DNA of 53,763 nt, taken from CAG-170 sp022779365 (GTDB taxonomy: Bacteria; Bacillota; Clostridia; Oscillospirales; Oscillospiraceae). The translations under genes were made by a program, and so were the position numbers. Shown here piece after piece: positions 14,889 to 24,700 of the stretch. Below the pieces are notes generated by a model. That model worked only from the letters and a program-made list of their open reading frames with translations, made no database searches and was not told where the DNA came from. Positions within the stretch are counted from its first letter, which is position 1. Every line of letters starts with the position of its first letter. Where the stretch lies: NCBI GenBank assembly GCA_022779365.1, contig JALFSI010000046.1, positions 1-53,763 of the forward strand. The letters run 5' to 3'.

Positions 14889-15604
14889 ACCTCCCGCCGC
14901 GTGAACAGCAGCTCCATGTAATCCTTCTGAAGCTGCGGGTACAAAAGCCGCGACACTGGCAGGCTCTGCCCCGTAAACGTCTGCACCCCGGTGGGCGACA
15001 GCTCCCGAATTTGCAGCATATTGACGATATACGACCGATGGATGCGCATAAACTCCGGGCGGGCGAGCAGCTCCGGCTCATACTCACGCATCACGCCCGT
15101 GACCTCGCGCACCTGTCCGTTCGTCGTATTAAAATAAAGGTGTTTTCCGCTGACCTCCACATACGCCAGCTCCGAAAACGGCACGCGGATGAATGTGCCG
15201 CCGGATTTGAGCGTCAGCGCCTCCTGCGGCTTTTGCTCGCGCAGGTAGAGCCGGTCCAGCAGCGGGAAGAGCTTTTTTGCCGTGACGGGCTTGAGCAGGT
15301 ATTCCAGCGCCTGCACGCCGTAGCTCTCATACGCAAAGCCGGGGGAGGAGGTGAGAAACACAATATCCGCCGCATTGTCAAAGGTGCGGATCTCCCGCGC
15401 CGCCGCCATGCCGCTCGTGCCGGGCATCATCACATCCAGAAGATACAGCGTAAAGCGCTCCTTCTGCGCCGCCTCCAGCAGCTCGCCGGCGTTGTGGAAC
15501 AGCCGCAGGCGGATGACCGCGCGCTGCTGCTCCTGCCATGTGCGCAGAAGCGATTCGACCGCCGCCAGCTCCCCGAGCTGGTCGTCACACACCGCAATAT
15601 TCAT
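14885..15604 (-). CDS. LytTR-family response regulator
   Basis: A 239-residue regulator with a receiver domain (about 1-120; MNIAVCDDQ acidic pocket, phospho-Asp in TLYLLDVMMPGTSG, and KPVTAKKLFPLL) and a LytTR DNA-binding domain (about 140-235; IRVPFSELAYVEVSGKHLY, MRIHRSYIVNM). AgrA/LytR-type proteins bind pairs of short direct repeats spaced about two helical turns apart. ATG 15604 follows AAAGGGGG and gives the standard N-terminus; an upstream in-frame start at 15664 adds 20 residues. First gene of the regulator-kinase operon. Confidence 0.93.
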   Translation of the reverse strand: MNIAVCDDQLGELAAVESLLRTWQEQQRAVIRLRLFHNAGELLEAAQKERFTLYLLDVMMPGTSGMAAAREIRTFDNAADIVFLTSSPGFAYESYGVQALEYLLKPVTAKKLFPLLDRLYLREQKPQEALTLKSGGTFIRVPFSELAYVEVSGKHLYFNTTNGQVREVTGVMREYEPELLARPEFMRIHRSYIVNMLQIRELSPTGVQTFTGQSLPVSRLLYPQLQKDYMELLFTRREV

Positions 15605-15687
15605 CGAAAAACGCCCCCTTTCGGCAAAGAACTCCTTCTCAAGCAGCATTCTATCATAAATCACGCTGCCTTTCCAGCGGGGTTTTG

Positions 15688-15722
15688 CATTTCATACCGC
15701 AAAACCCTACATTTCGTGCCGT
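15688..15722. promoter_or_regulatory. Direct repeat, candidate LytTR binding sites
   Basis: CATTTCATACCGC (15688-15700) and CATTTCGTGCCGT (15710-15722) match at 10 of 13 positions with a 22-bp period, the spacing typical of LytTR half-sites. They lie between the divergent regulator and protease operons, just upstream of the -35 position of the rightward promoter. Confidence 0.5.
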
Positions 15723-15749
15723 CCGCCCCAAATCGCCGCGGCACAGTGC

Positions 15750-15755
15750 TATACT
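15750..15755 (+). promoter_or_regulatory. -10 box of the protease operon, poor -35
   Basis: TATACT lies about 55 bp before the start of the 108-residue protein. No good -35 hexamer is found 16-18 bp upstream, which fits an activator-dependent promoter. Confidence 0.45.
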
Positions 15756-15810
15756 CATACCGTAAAGAATTTGGCAGCACCATCATCCGGCGAGAAGGGA
15801 GGCGCGGCAG

Positions 15811-16137
15811 ATGCCAGAATGGCTCGGGTGGCTTGTGGCAGGGATCAGCACCGTGGGATTTATTTCTCTCTGGTTCTGGGAGGTTTGGCGCGTTCTGCGG
15901 AGCTTTCAGAGCACTGTGGAAAGCGCGGCGGGTCAGCTTGCCGCGTACCGCAAAAGGCTCGCGCAAGCCCAGCAGGACGCCGCGCTTCAGGAAGTCCTGC
16001 GGCGCAGCGAGAGCATCTACCAGCAGGCCGCCGAGCATTACAACACCGCGCTCAGCAAGCCCTGGGCTTACTTACCGGGGCGGCTGCTCGGCTTCCGAAG
16101 GGAGCCGGAGGACATCCCAATCCCGCCCGCGGCATAG
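15811..16137 (+). CDS. Small membrane-anchored coiled-coil protein
   Basis: A 108-residue protein with one N-terminal transmembrane helix (WLGWLVAGISTVGFISLWFW), then a helical, Gln/Ala/Glu-rich coiled-coil stretch (about 30-85), a YNTALSKPWAYLPGRLLGF motif and a proline-rich end. The YN...P...LGF pattern faintly recalls the C-terminal end of LemA proteins, but this is not a full LemA. AGGGAGGCG precedes the ATG. It lies 33 bp ahead of the protease gene and is probably co-transcribed with it. Function unknown. Confidence 0.7.
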   Translation: MPEWLGWLVAGISTVGFISLWFWEVWRVLRSFQSTVESAAGQLAAYRKRLAQAQQDAALQEVLRRSESIYQQAAEHYNTALSKPWAYLPGRLLGFRREPEDIPIPPAA

Positions 16138-16170
16138 CGCGGCGGAACGCAAAAAGAAAGGAAAAACAGG

Positions 16171-18168
16171 ATGAAAAAAAGAATTTTGGCATTTTTACTG
16201 GCGCTGTGCATGATCGCGTCGATCGCGGCGTGCAGCGGCGCGGACGATATGGAAGAGCCGGACGTCGAGCCCGATGTTTCGGCGGACGAGACGGTCGAGC
16301 CGGCTGAGGAGGCGCCCGCAGAAAACGAGGGGAGCTGGTCGATCTACTGGTATCTGTGCGGCAGCGACCTGGAGTCCGGCGGCGGCTTTGCCACGGGCGA
16401 CCTGAGCGAGCTGATGCAGGTGCAGCTGCCCGAGGATGTGAACGTGGTCATCGAGACCGGCGGCGCGTCCGAATGGCAGAACGAGGTGGTGGACGCCTCC
16501 AAGCTCCAGCGCTGGGTGTATAACAGCGAGGGCTTGCAGCTCATCGACGAGCAGCCGTCCGCCAGCATGGGGCAGGCGCAGACGCTCGCGGACTTCTTGC
16601 AGTTTGCCAAGACGAACTATCCCGCCGAAAAAACGGCGGTGCTGTTCTGGAATCACGGCGGCGGCTCGGTGTCCGGCGCGGCGTTTGACGAGCTGTATGA
16701 GCTGGATTCGCTGACGCTCGACGAGATGTACGCGGCGTTTTCCAGCGTGTGGACGCCGTCGGCGGACGAGCAGCCGCTGGAGCTGATCGGCTTTGACACC
16801 TGCCTGATGGCGACGGTGGACGTGGCGAACACGTTCTCGGACATTGCAAAATATCTGGTCGCGTCCGAGGAGACCGAGCCCGCGAACGGCTGGTACTACT
16901 CGCAGTGGGTCGGCGCGCTGGCGGAAGATCCGTCCATGGACGGCGCACAGCTCGGCACGATCATCTGCGACGCGTATATGGCGGGCTGCGAAGAGGTCGG
17001 CACGCAGGACAACACCACGCTGTCGGTGACGGATCTGTCGAAGGTCGGGGCGCTTCTCTCGGCGTATGAGACCTTTGGCGCGGAGGCGCTCAGCGCAGCG
17101 TGCACCGATCCGGCGTTCTTCTCGCAGTTTGCGCGCGTGGCGCAGCGCAGCGAAAATTACGGCGGCAACACCAAGGAGCAGGGCTACACCAACATGGTGG
17201 ACCTCGGGCATATGGCGCGGCTGACGGTGGATACGCTGCCGTCGGCGCAGGCGGTGCTGGACGCGCTGGACGAGTGCGTGCTCTATCAGGTGAACGGGCA
17301 GTACCGCACCGAAGCGACGGGTCTTTCCTGCTACTATTCCTATAACGGCGACGTGAGCGACCTCAACGGCTTTATCGCTCTGGGCGCGAGCACGGCGTTC
17401 AAGTACTTCTATTCCTACGGGCTGACCGGCGAGCTGGACGAGAGCGGCATGGAATACATCGCCGGGATGGACTTTACGGAGCTTCCCGAGCGCAAGACGC
17501 TGAGCACCATGGGCTGGGACGGCAAGGCACTGGAGCTGAGCGACACCGGCAGCGCCGTGCTGACGCTCGGTCCTGACGCGGCGGATGTGCTGTCCACGAT
17601 CGGCTTCTCACTGTACTATGTGGATGCCGAAAACGACCTCATGCTCCTGCTCGGCACGGACAACGACATGAACGCCGACTGGGAAAACGGTGTGTTCTCT
17701 GACAACTTCCGCGGCGTCTGGGGCGCGCTGGACGGCAGCCTCGCGTACATGGAGCTGAGCTATGAGGGCGAGGACTATAACCTCTACTCCGTGCCGATCC
17801 TCCTCAACGGCGAGGAATATAACCTCCAGATCGCCTATGACTTCTCGACCGAGACGTGGAACATTCTCGGCGCGCGGCAGGGCATCGACGACTCCGGCAT
17901 GGCGGATAAGGAGCTGCGGCTCTTGCAGCCCGGCGACGAGGTCACGCTGGTGTGGTACATGAGCGACCTGTCCACTGACGCTGACCCCGAGGCGTACACC
18001 GCCGACACCATCGTCATCAGCGAGGATACGACGTTCGGCGAGGTGCAGCTTCCCGACGGGCAGTATGCGATGCTCTTTGAAATGTACGACGCCACCGGCG
18101 CGAGCGCGCTTTCCGATGTGGTCCTGTTCGACTGCGCGGACGGTGAGATTACGACCACCGTGTTCTAA
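16171..18168 (+). CDS. Clostripain-related cysteine peptidase (family C11), lipoprotein
   Basis: A 665-residue secreted lipoprotein: signal peptide with lipobox IAAC (Cys26), an acidic linker (EEPDVEPDVSADETVEPAEE), then a C11 peptidase core. Catalytic His is in LFWNHGGGSVSG and catalytic Cys in IGFDTCLMATVDVAN. The substrate-pocket segment ASEETEPANGWYY is also present. C11 enzymes cut after Arg or Lys and usually self-process. The C-terminal ~250 residues are beta-rich and of unknown role. Start follows AAAGAAAGGAAAAAC. It sits behind the LytTR system and ahead of a small lipoprotein, suggesting a regulated surface-proteolysis module (inference). Confidence 0.92.
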   Translation: MKKRILAFLLALCMIASIAACSGADDMEEPDVEPDVSADETVEPAEEAPAENEGSWSIYWYLCGSDLESGGGFATGDLSELMQVQLPEDVNVVIETGGASEWQNEVVDASKLQRWVYNSEGLQLIDEQPSASMGQAQTLADFLQFAKTNYPAEKTAVLFWNHGGGSVSGAAFDELYELDSLTLDEMYAAFSSVWTPSADEQPLELIGFDTCLMATVDVANTFSDIAKYLVASEETEPANGWYYSQWVGALAEDPSMDGAQLGTIICDAYMAGCEEVGTQDNTTLSVTDLSKVGALLSAYETFGAEALSAACTDPAFFSQFARVAQRSENYGGNTKEQGYTNMVDLGHMARLTVDTLPSAQAVLDALDECVLYQVNGQYRTEATGLSCYYSYNGDVSDLNGFIALGASTAFKYFYSYGLTGELDESGMEYIAGMDFTELPERKTLSTMGWDGKALELSDTGSAVLTLGPDAADVLSTIGFSLYYVDAENDLMLLLGTDNDMNADWENGVFSDNFRGVWGALDGSLAYMELSYEGEDYNLYSVPILLNGEEYNLQIAYDFSTETWNILGARQGIDDSGMADKELRLLQPGDEVTLVWYMSDLSTDADPEAYTADTIVISEDTTFGEVQLPDGQYAMLFEMYDATGASALSDVVLFDCADGEITTTVF

Positions 18169-18227
18169 ATCTGTTGGCAATTAAATTTATATAAAGCCAA
18201 AAAGCAAGAAAAGGGAGAAACAAAATC

Positions 18228-18581
18228 ATGAAAAAGAAACTGACCGCCATCCTGTCCATCATTCTGGTGCTGGGGCTGCTCGTCTGCCTGACCGGCTGCG
18301 GCGAGAATGAGAAGAAGCAGGAAGCCATCACCGAGTTCAACACCACCGCGGCTGCCTTCAACGAGGTCAAGGATATTGTCAACGCCAACGCTTCCGAGAT
18401 CCCCGAGGACGTCATCGCTGACTGCCAGAGCATGGCGGAGCTGCTGAACCGCTATCAGGGCTTCCTTCAGGGCGACCAGGAGTTCAGCGACGAGGAGTAC
18501 GACGGAATGATCGACTGGTTCCACACCGTGCAGGACTGGGTAGCTGAGACCGGCGATCAGCTCAAAGCCGCATTCGGTTAA
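18228..18581 (+). CDS. Small lipoprotein of unknown function
   Basis: A 117-residue protein with a type II signal peptide (MKKKLTAILSIILVLGLLVC) and lipobox LTGC, so it is anchored by Cys24. The mature part is an acidic helical domain (EFNTTAAAFNEVKDIVNAN, ELLNRYQGFLQGDQEFSDEEY). Similar small helical lipoproteins accompany secreted peptidases in clostridia, but no family was recognised. RBS AAAGGGAG lies about 8 nt before the ATG. It ends at a clear terminator, so the module is three genes long. Confidence 0.8.
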   Translation: MKKKLTAILSIILVLGLLVCLTGCGENEKKQEAITEFNTTAAAFNEVKDIVNANASEIPEDVIADCQSMAELLNRYQGFLQGDQEFSDEEYDGMIDWFHTVQDWVAETGDQLKAAFG

Positions 18582-18602
18582 TTGAGCTAGAGCACCTGCG
18601 CA

Positions 18603-18640
18603 GGCGGGCGGACCAGATCGATCCGCCCGTCTGTTTTACC
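18603..18640 (+). terminator. Terminator of the protease/lipoprotein unit
   Basis: GGCGGGCGGA / TCCGCCCGTC stem followed by TGTTTT. Confidence 0.75.
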
Positions 18641-18651
18641 CCGCTGGGTGA

Positions 18652-18708
18652 CCGATGATGGGATCGGCAAGAGTTATCGGCGATAACCGCAGACGATCTC
18701 ATCATCGG
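18652..18708. repeat. Nested-hairpin element related to 53489-53622
   Basis: The outer stem CCGATGATGGGATCG (18652-18666) pairs with 18694-18708 (one mismatch) and encloses a GTTATC-GGC-GATAAC hairpin. The stretch 18663-18698 is found in two separated, inverted pieces at 53489-53506 and about 53603-53622. Confidence 0.6.
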
Positions 18709-18745
18709 CTGCCTAGAAAATGACGAAATCTGGGAGGGAACAGGC

Positions 18746-21700
18746 ATGAAAAAACGGCTTCTGAGCATCCTGCTGATCGCCGCGATGCTGCTGACGATGC
18801 TGCCGGTGAGCGCACTGGCGCAGACGGCCACGGCGCAGACGGCGCAGGATACTAACCCGTTTACCGACGTAAAAAAGTCGGACTGGTACTATACCGCGGT
18901 GCAGTATGCCCGCGTGAACGGCTTCTTCGGCGGTGTGAGCAAGACGCTTTTCGCGCCGGGCGGCACGATGACCCGCGGGATGTTTGTGACCGTCCTCGGG
19001 CGTATGGCGGGCGTCGATCCCGCAAACTATACCGAAACGCCGGAATTTTCCGACGTGGCGGCGGACGCCTACTACGCGCCCTATGTGCAGTGGGCGGCGA
19101 AATACGGCATCACCAACGGAACGGGCGGCGGCAAGTTCGCGCCTGACCGGCTCATCTCCCGCGAGGAGATGGTGGTGTTCTTTGTGCGCTATCTGGAGCT
19201 GTTCGGCGTGGAGCTGGACACCGGCGCGGACATCACAACGACCCCTTCCGATCTGGAAGAGGTCTCTTCCTGGGCGCGCGAGGCGGTGCTGAAGCTCTGG
19301 AAAACAGGGCTGCTCAACGGCACAGGCGGGCGCTTTGACCCCAAGGGCGACGCCAGCCGCGCGCAGGCGGCGGCGCTTTGTATGCGCATGGACAAGAGCG
19401 TGGACACCTGGTATTCCGAGCCGGGCGTACCCTCCACGCGCGTGAGCATCGACCCGGCGGATGAGCTCGCAGGGGTCGAGGAGGTGAAGCGTCCCGCGTC
19501 CGGCGGCAGCTCCGGCGGCACGACAACGACGACCTATTATGCGGTGACGTTTGCGCTGGGCGATGGCATGGACGCCTCCGGCGTGACCCTGCCGAACACC
19601 AAGACGGTCGCCTCCGGCACGAAAATTTCCGCCCTGCCCACGCCGTATGTGACGAAGGGGCTGTTTGCGGGCTGGTATTATGACGCGGAGCTCACCGACC
19701 CGGCGGGCGGCAGCGAGCTTATCACGCGCGACCTTACGCTCTACGCACGGCTCGACCGCAGCGAAGAGGCGGTGCAGGTCACGCAGGTGGCGTCGGCGGA
19801 GTCGCCCAACAGCGTGACGGACAATGTCGCGGCGGTGGCTGTGGGCAGCTACTCGTTCGGCATCTCCGGCTATACGGGCGACTGCATCGAAGCGTTCGTC
19901 AACGTGACAGCGAACAACGCAGAATTTACCCGGACCTCCGACACGGATGTCCAGTACCGCTACACCGTTTCCGGCAGCACGGTCACGCCCGTTCTGGAAG
20001 AGGGGCAGACGTACCGTGTGGAGCTGGCGGAGGATTTTGAGGGCTGCTTTGTGATCGGCGGCGTGCCGCAGCCGCAGAGCGTGCGCGTGCTGTACATCAT
20101 CACCGACAAGAGCGAGGTGGACGAGCTCCGGCTGGACACGGGTCTTAAATACATCGAAAAGAGCCAGGTCAGCGGGCTGGGCGCGCTGGACGGCCTGTTC
20201 AGCGCCGCGCTGTCGGCTGACGGCACAACCGCGAGCATCGAAAGGGTCGCGCAGAGCGGCACGTTTACATATGCCGGCGGCGGCATCGCCGTGGGCGATA
20301 CGGTCGCGATCTACACCGGCACGCGCCCCGACCTGCGCACCGAAGCTGAGGACGACGCGATTGCCTATGTGGAAATTACGGGCATCGACGGCACGACGTA
20401 CAGCTACCGCACCGCCGACGCGCAGGACGTCCTGTTTACGCCGGACGTTCTGCCGGTAAAGGCGGAGTACAAGGGCGAGGGCACGGCGAGCGTGCCGAAG
20501 TCCGAGCTGGATTTCACCGACGACAAATATGCGGCGATGGGTCTCAGCTCCCAGACGAGCATCGACGCGGGCGACTTCCTGCTGTTTTACAGCGGCACGT
20601 TCGGCGCGTCCGCCACGTCTGCGGGCTATGGCAAAATTACAAACGTCACGGTCGAGGGCGATGACTACGTCCTGACCTACGACAGCGCCACAGAGGACGA
20701 GGTCCTCGCGGCGATGGACGTGTTTACCACCCGCGAGGCGGATGTTCCTGAACTGACGCAGAGCCAGATCGCGGAGATGGAGGCCGACATGGTGCGGCAG
20801 GCGCGTGAGAGCGGCTTCGCGGAGGAGGCGGCGCAGTATCTGACCGATCTTGCGGTGCAGACCGACGGCTTCCAGAAGCTGAGCGACGACATGGGGCTGA
20901 CCGTATACAGCGCGGCGTATGACGACGGCACGCTCGTGCAGCAGAGCGCGCCCGCGCTGCTGAGCGGCAGCAGCGCCGCCATTCTGGACAAGGACAACCT
21001 CAAGATCGAGGCGAAGATCAACGCCGGCTCGCTGACGCACTTTGACGGCAAATACGGTCTGCGCGCCGAGCTGACCCTGAGCTTTACAGTGGAGATCGAG
21101 CGCGACAGCGTGCCCGACGGCAAGCTCGTCATCGAGGTGCGTGCGACATTCGAGCAGGAGATCCTGCTCAGCGTCAACACTAGCGGCGGCGCGGTGTGGA
21201 AAAAGGCGTGGATCTTCCCGTATATCGCGGATTATCAGCTCAACGCCAACCTGGATCTTGGGCTTTACACGGGCATCGGCATCGTTGCCACCGCCCGTAC
21301 CGAGAAAAACGAGGACGACTCCGACCCACTGGAGGGCTTTGAGGGCACTGCCATCGACCTCAGCAAGCAGATCCAGAAGCTGATGGAAGATAAAGAGCAC
21401 TTCCTCGGCGAGGATATTGACATGAACACCGTCGGCGGCGGTCTGGCGGACAAGTACTCCGCCATGATGGAGGACGCCGAGGAGAACTGGATCGAGCTGT
21501 TCCGCAAGGAGATCTACTCCAAGGAAGGTCCTGTTGACAAGTTCCATATCCTTGTTTACGGCATCAGCGCCGACTTTGTGGTCAGCGTCAACCTGTACGT
21601 CACGCTCGGCATGAGCTTTGAGTATGAGGCTGCCAAGCGCTACACGTTCTCGCTCAAGCTCTTCAGCCGCTCGGTCACGAACGGCACGGCGGAGCTGGTG

Positions 21701-24700
21701 ACGCCGCACTATAACTTTGACTTCTACGTCATGGGCACGATGGGCGTACGCGCCGGTGTGGAATTTGAGATCGGCATCGGACTGTTCTCCCTGAAGCTGG
21801 ATTCCATCGGCATCACCGCCGAGGCGGGCGTGTATGCCCGGATGTGGGGCTATTTCTACTACCATCTGGAGTGGGAGAAGGGCAAGGGCAAGGAGTCGAG
21901 CGCGTCCGGCGCGATGTTCGTGGAGATCGGCGTGTACCTCAAGATCACGTTCAAGGCGCAGCTCTTCTCCAGCGACAAGCTGACCTATCAGCCGACACTC
22001 TACGAAAACGAGTGGCCGCTGTGGAGCGCGGGCGCGCAGAAAAACGTTTACGATTTTGCGTATGACGATGACGACGAGTCGCTGAATATCGAGATCATGG
22101 GCGTGCGCACGGCGGCGCTGCCCTCGTCGCTGTTCGACATGAACTACATGGACATGAAGACCGGCGAGGTCTATGGCAGCGACGCGGACGACGAGGACGA
22201 AAATCCCGCGCAGAACTACGATGACGCGACCGAGAGCCACTACACCGTCGAACTCAGCGACCCCGAGCACTTCGCCTACGACCCCGCGACGAACACCATC
22301 ACGGTGCTCGCGGGTGCGAACTCCGTGGCGGAGAGCTGCGAGATGACCATCCGCTGGAAAAACGGCGCGCTGACGTTTACGTCCAAGCCCATCGAGCGGA
22401 CGCTCACCATCGACTGGACCGACCCCGAAAATGTGCGCTACATCGCGTTCAACACGCAGGGCGGCAGCTTGGTCAGGATGCTGGCGCTGGCTGCGGACGC
22501 GCCGGTCGAAGTGCCGGAAGCTCCCGTCAAGACGGGCTATACCTTCGGCGGCTGGTATGCCGACGCAGCGTGCACAACACTCTTCGCCTTCCCCGAGATC
22601 ATGCCGGATTACCCGGATAACGGCGCGGGCAAGGGCGTGACGGTCTATGCCAACTGGCTCCCGCGCAGCGACACGAGGTATACCGTGGAGCACTATCAGC
22701 AGAAGCTCAACGGCACCTATGCGCTGTACGAGACCGAGTATCTGGAGGGCACGACCGACGCGCTGACCAACGCGGCGGCGCGGAGCTACACCGGCTTCCA
22801 GAGCAAGAGCTTCAGCCAGAAGGCGATCACGCCGGACGGCAGCACCGTTGTGAAAATTTACTACGCACGCGAAAAGTATAACATCACCTTCCACCTCATG
22901 GATGGCGCGAGCGCGGACGAGAGCGTCGTGACCATCGGGCGCTACGGCGAGACGGTGTACGCGCCGAAATTTGCCCGCAGCGGCTATGAATTTAACGGCT
23001 ACACCGGCGACGGCATCGAGAAAGACAACAACGGCAACTGGTGCGTGACGGTTCGCGGCGGCGCGAGCTACACCGCGCAGTGGCTGCCCAGCAGCGACAT
23101 CGCCTACCGCGTGGAGCACTATGTCAAACGCGTCGGCGGCGAGGGCTACCTGCTGTATGACGGCGAGGGCGCGGTCGAGTACCGCTACGACGGCACGACC
23201 GAGCAGGAGATCACCGCGGCGGCGATTGCCGCCATCGTCAAGCTGGACGTGCCGGGTCTGCACTACGATCAGGCGGCGACCGAGGCGAAAAACGTCGGGC
23301 TCACCATCGGCGCGGACGGCAAGACCATCCTCAAGATTTACTACGACCGCGCGGGCTATACCGTCTCCTTCCGCGAGACGGACGGCACGCTGATCGACGA
23401 AAAGCCGTATGTCCACGGCGCAAAAGTCGCCGAGCCGAACGCGCCCGTGAAGCAGGGCTACACCTTTGCGGGCTGGTTTACGGACACCGCCTGCGAGAAT
23501 GCGTACAACTTTAACACCAAGCTCACGGGCAGCCTGACGCTGTATGCCAAGTGGGTCGCGAGCAGCAACACCGCTTACACCGCGCGCTATTTCCTGCAAA
23601 ACGCGGACGGCAGCTACCCCGAGCAGCCGCAGACCGAAGCGCTGCACGGCACGACCGGCGCGGCGGCGGAGCTGAACAAGACCTTTGAGGGCTACCATGT
23701 GGACACCGCGCATGAGGGCACGGTCAAATCCGGCACGATCGCGGCGGACGGCAGTCTGGTGCTGACAGCGTATTTCGCCCGCAACACCTATAAGGTCACA
23801 TTCCAAAACGGCGGCGAGGCGGTCAGCGAGCAGACGCTCCGCTGGGGCGAGACGCTCACCGTGCCCACGCTGACAAAGGCTGGCTACGAACTGAGCTGGT
23901 CGCCCGCACTGCCGGACACACTGACCATGCCGCGGCAGGACGTTACCTATACGGCGGTCTGGACGGCGCAGAGCAATATCGGCTACGCGGTCGAGCACTA
24001 TCAGCAGAACGTGACCGGCAGCGGCTACACTCTCGCGGACACCGACCATCTGACCGGCACGACCGACGCGGAGGTCACGGCGGCGGCGAAGGGCTATGAG
24101 CACTTCACCCTGAACGCGGAAAAATCCACGCCGACCGGCACGGTCAAGGCAGACGGCAGCCTGACGCTGCGGCTGTATTACGACCGCGACACGGTGGAGC
24201 TGACGCTTGTCCCGAACGGCGGCAGGCTGGACGGCAGCGCGGAGGCGGTCAACAAAACGCTCCGCTACGGCGCGCCGCTGGACGACATTACGCCGGTCTG
24301 GGATCACGACCACGCCTTTGCGGGCTGGTTCACCGACACGAGCTATTCCACGCAGGTCACGACCGCGCCTGCCGAAGCTGCGACGCTGTACGCCAAGTGG
24401 AGCTTCGGCACGGTCAACTACACCGTGGAGCACTATGTGATGGGCACGGACGGGCAGTACCCCGCGAGCGCCACCAAGCGCGATACCACAAAGAACGGCG
24501 TGGTGGACAGCACCGTCGTGCTGGAAACGCTGAAGGACACAGGGCTTGAGGTCGCAGACGGCATCGCCTATGCCTACGCGACTGTCGGCAGCGATCCCGA
24601 AGCTGCGACGGAAACGACCGTTGCGGGCGGCAAGGTCGTGAAGCTGTTCTACGCGCGCAGGAGCTTTGCCGTAACGCTTGAAGCAAACGGCGGCACGCTG

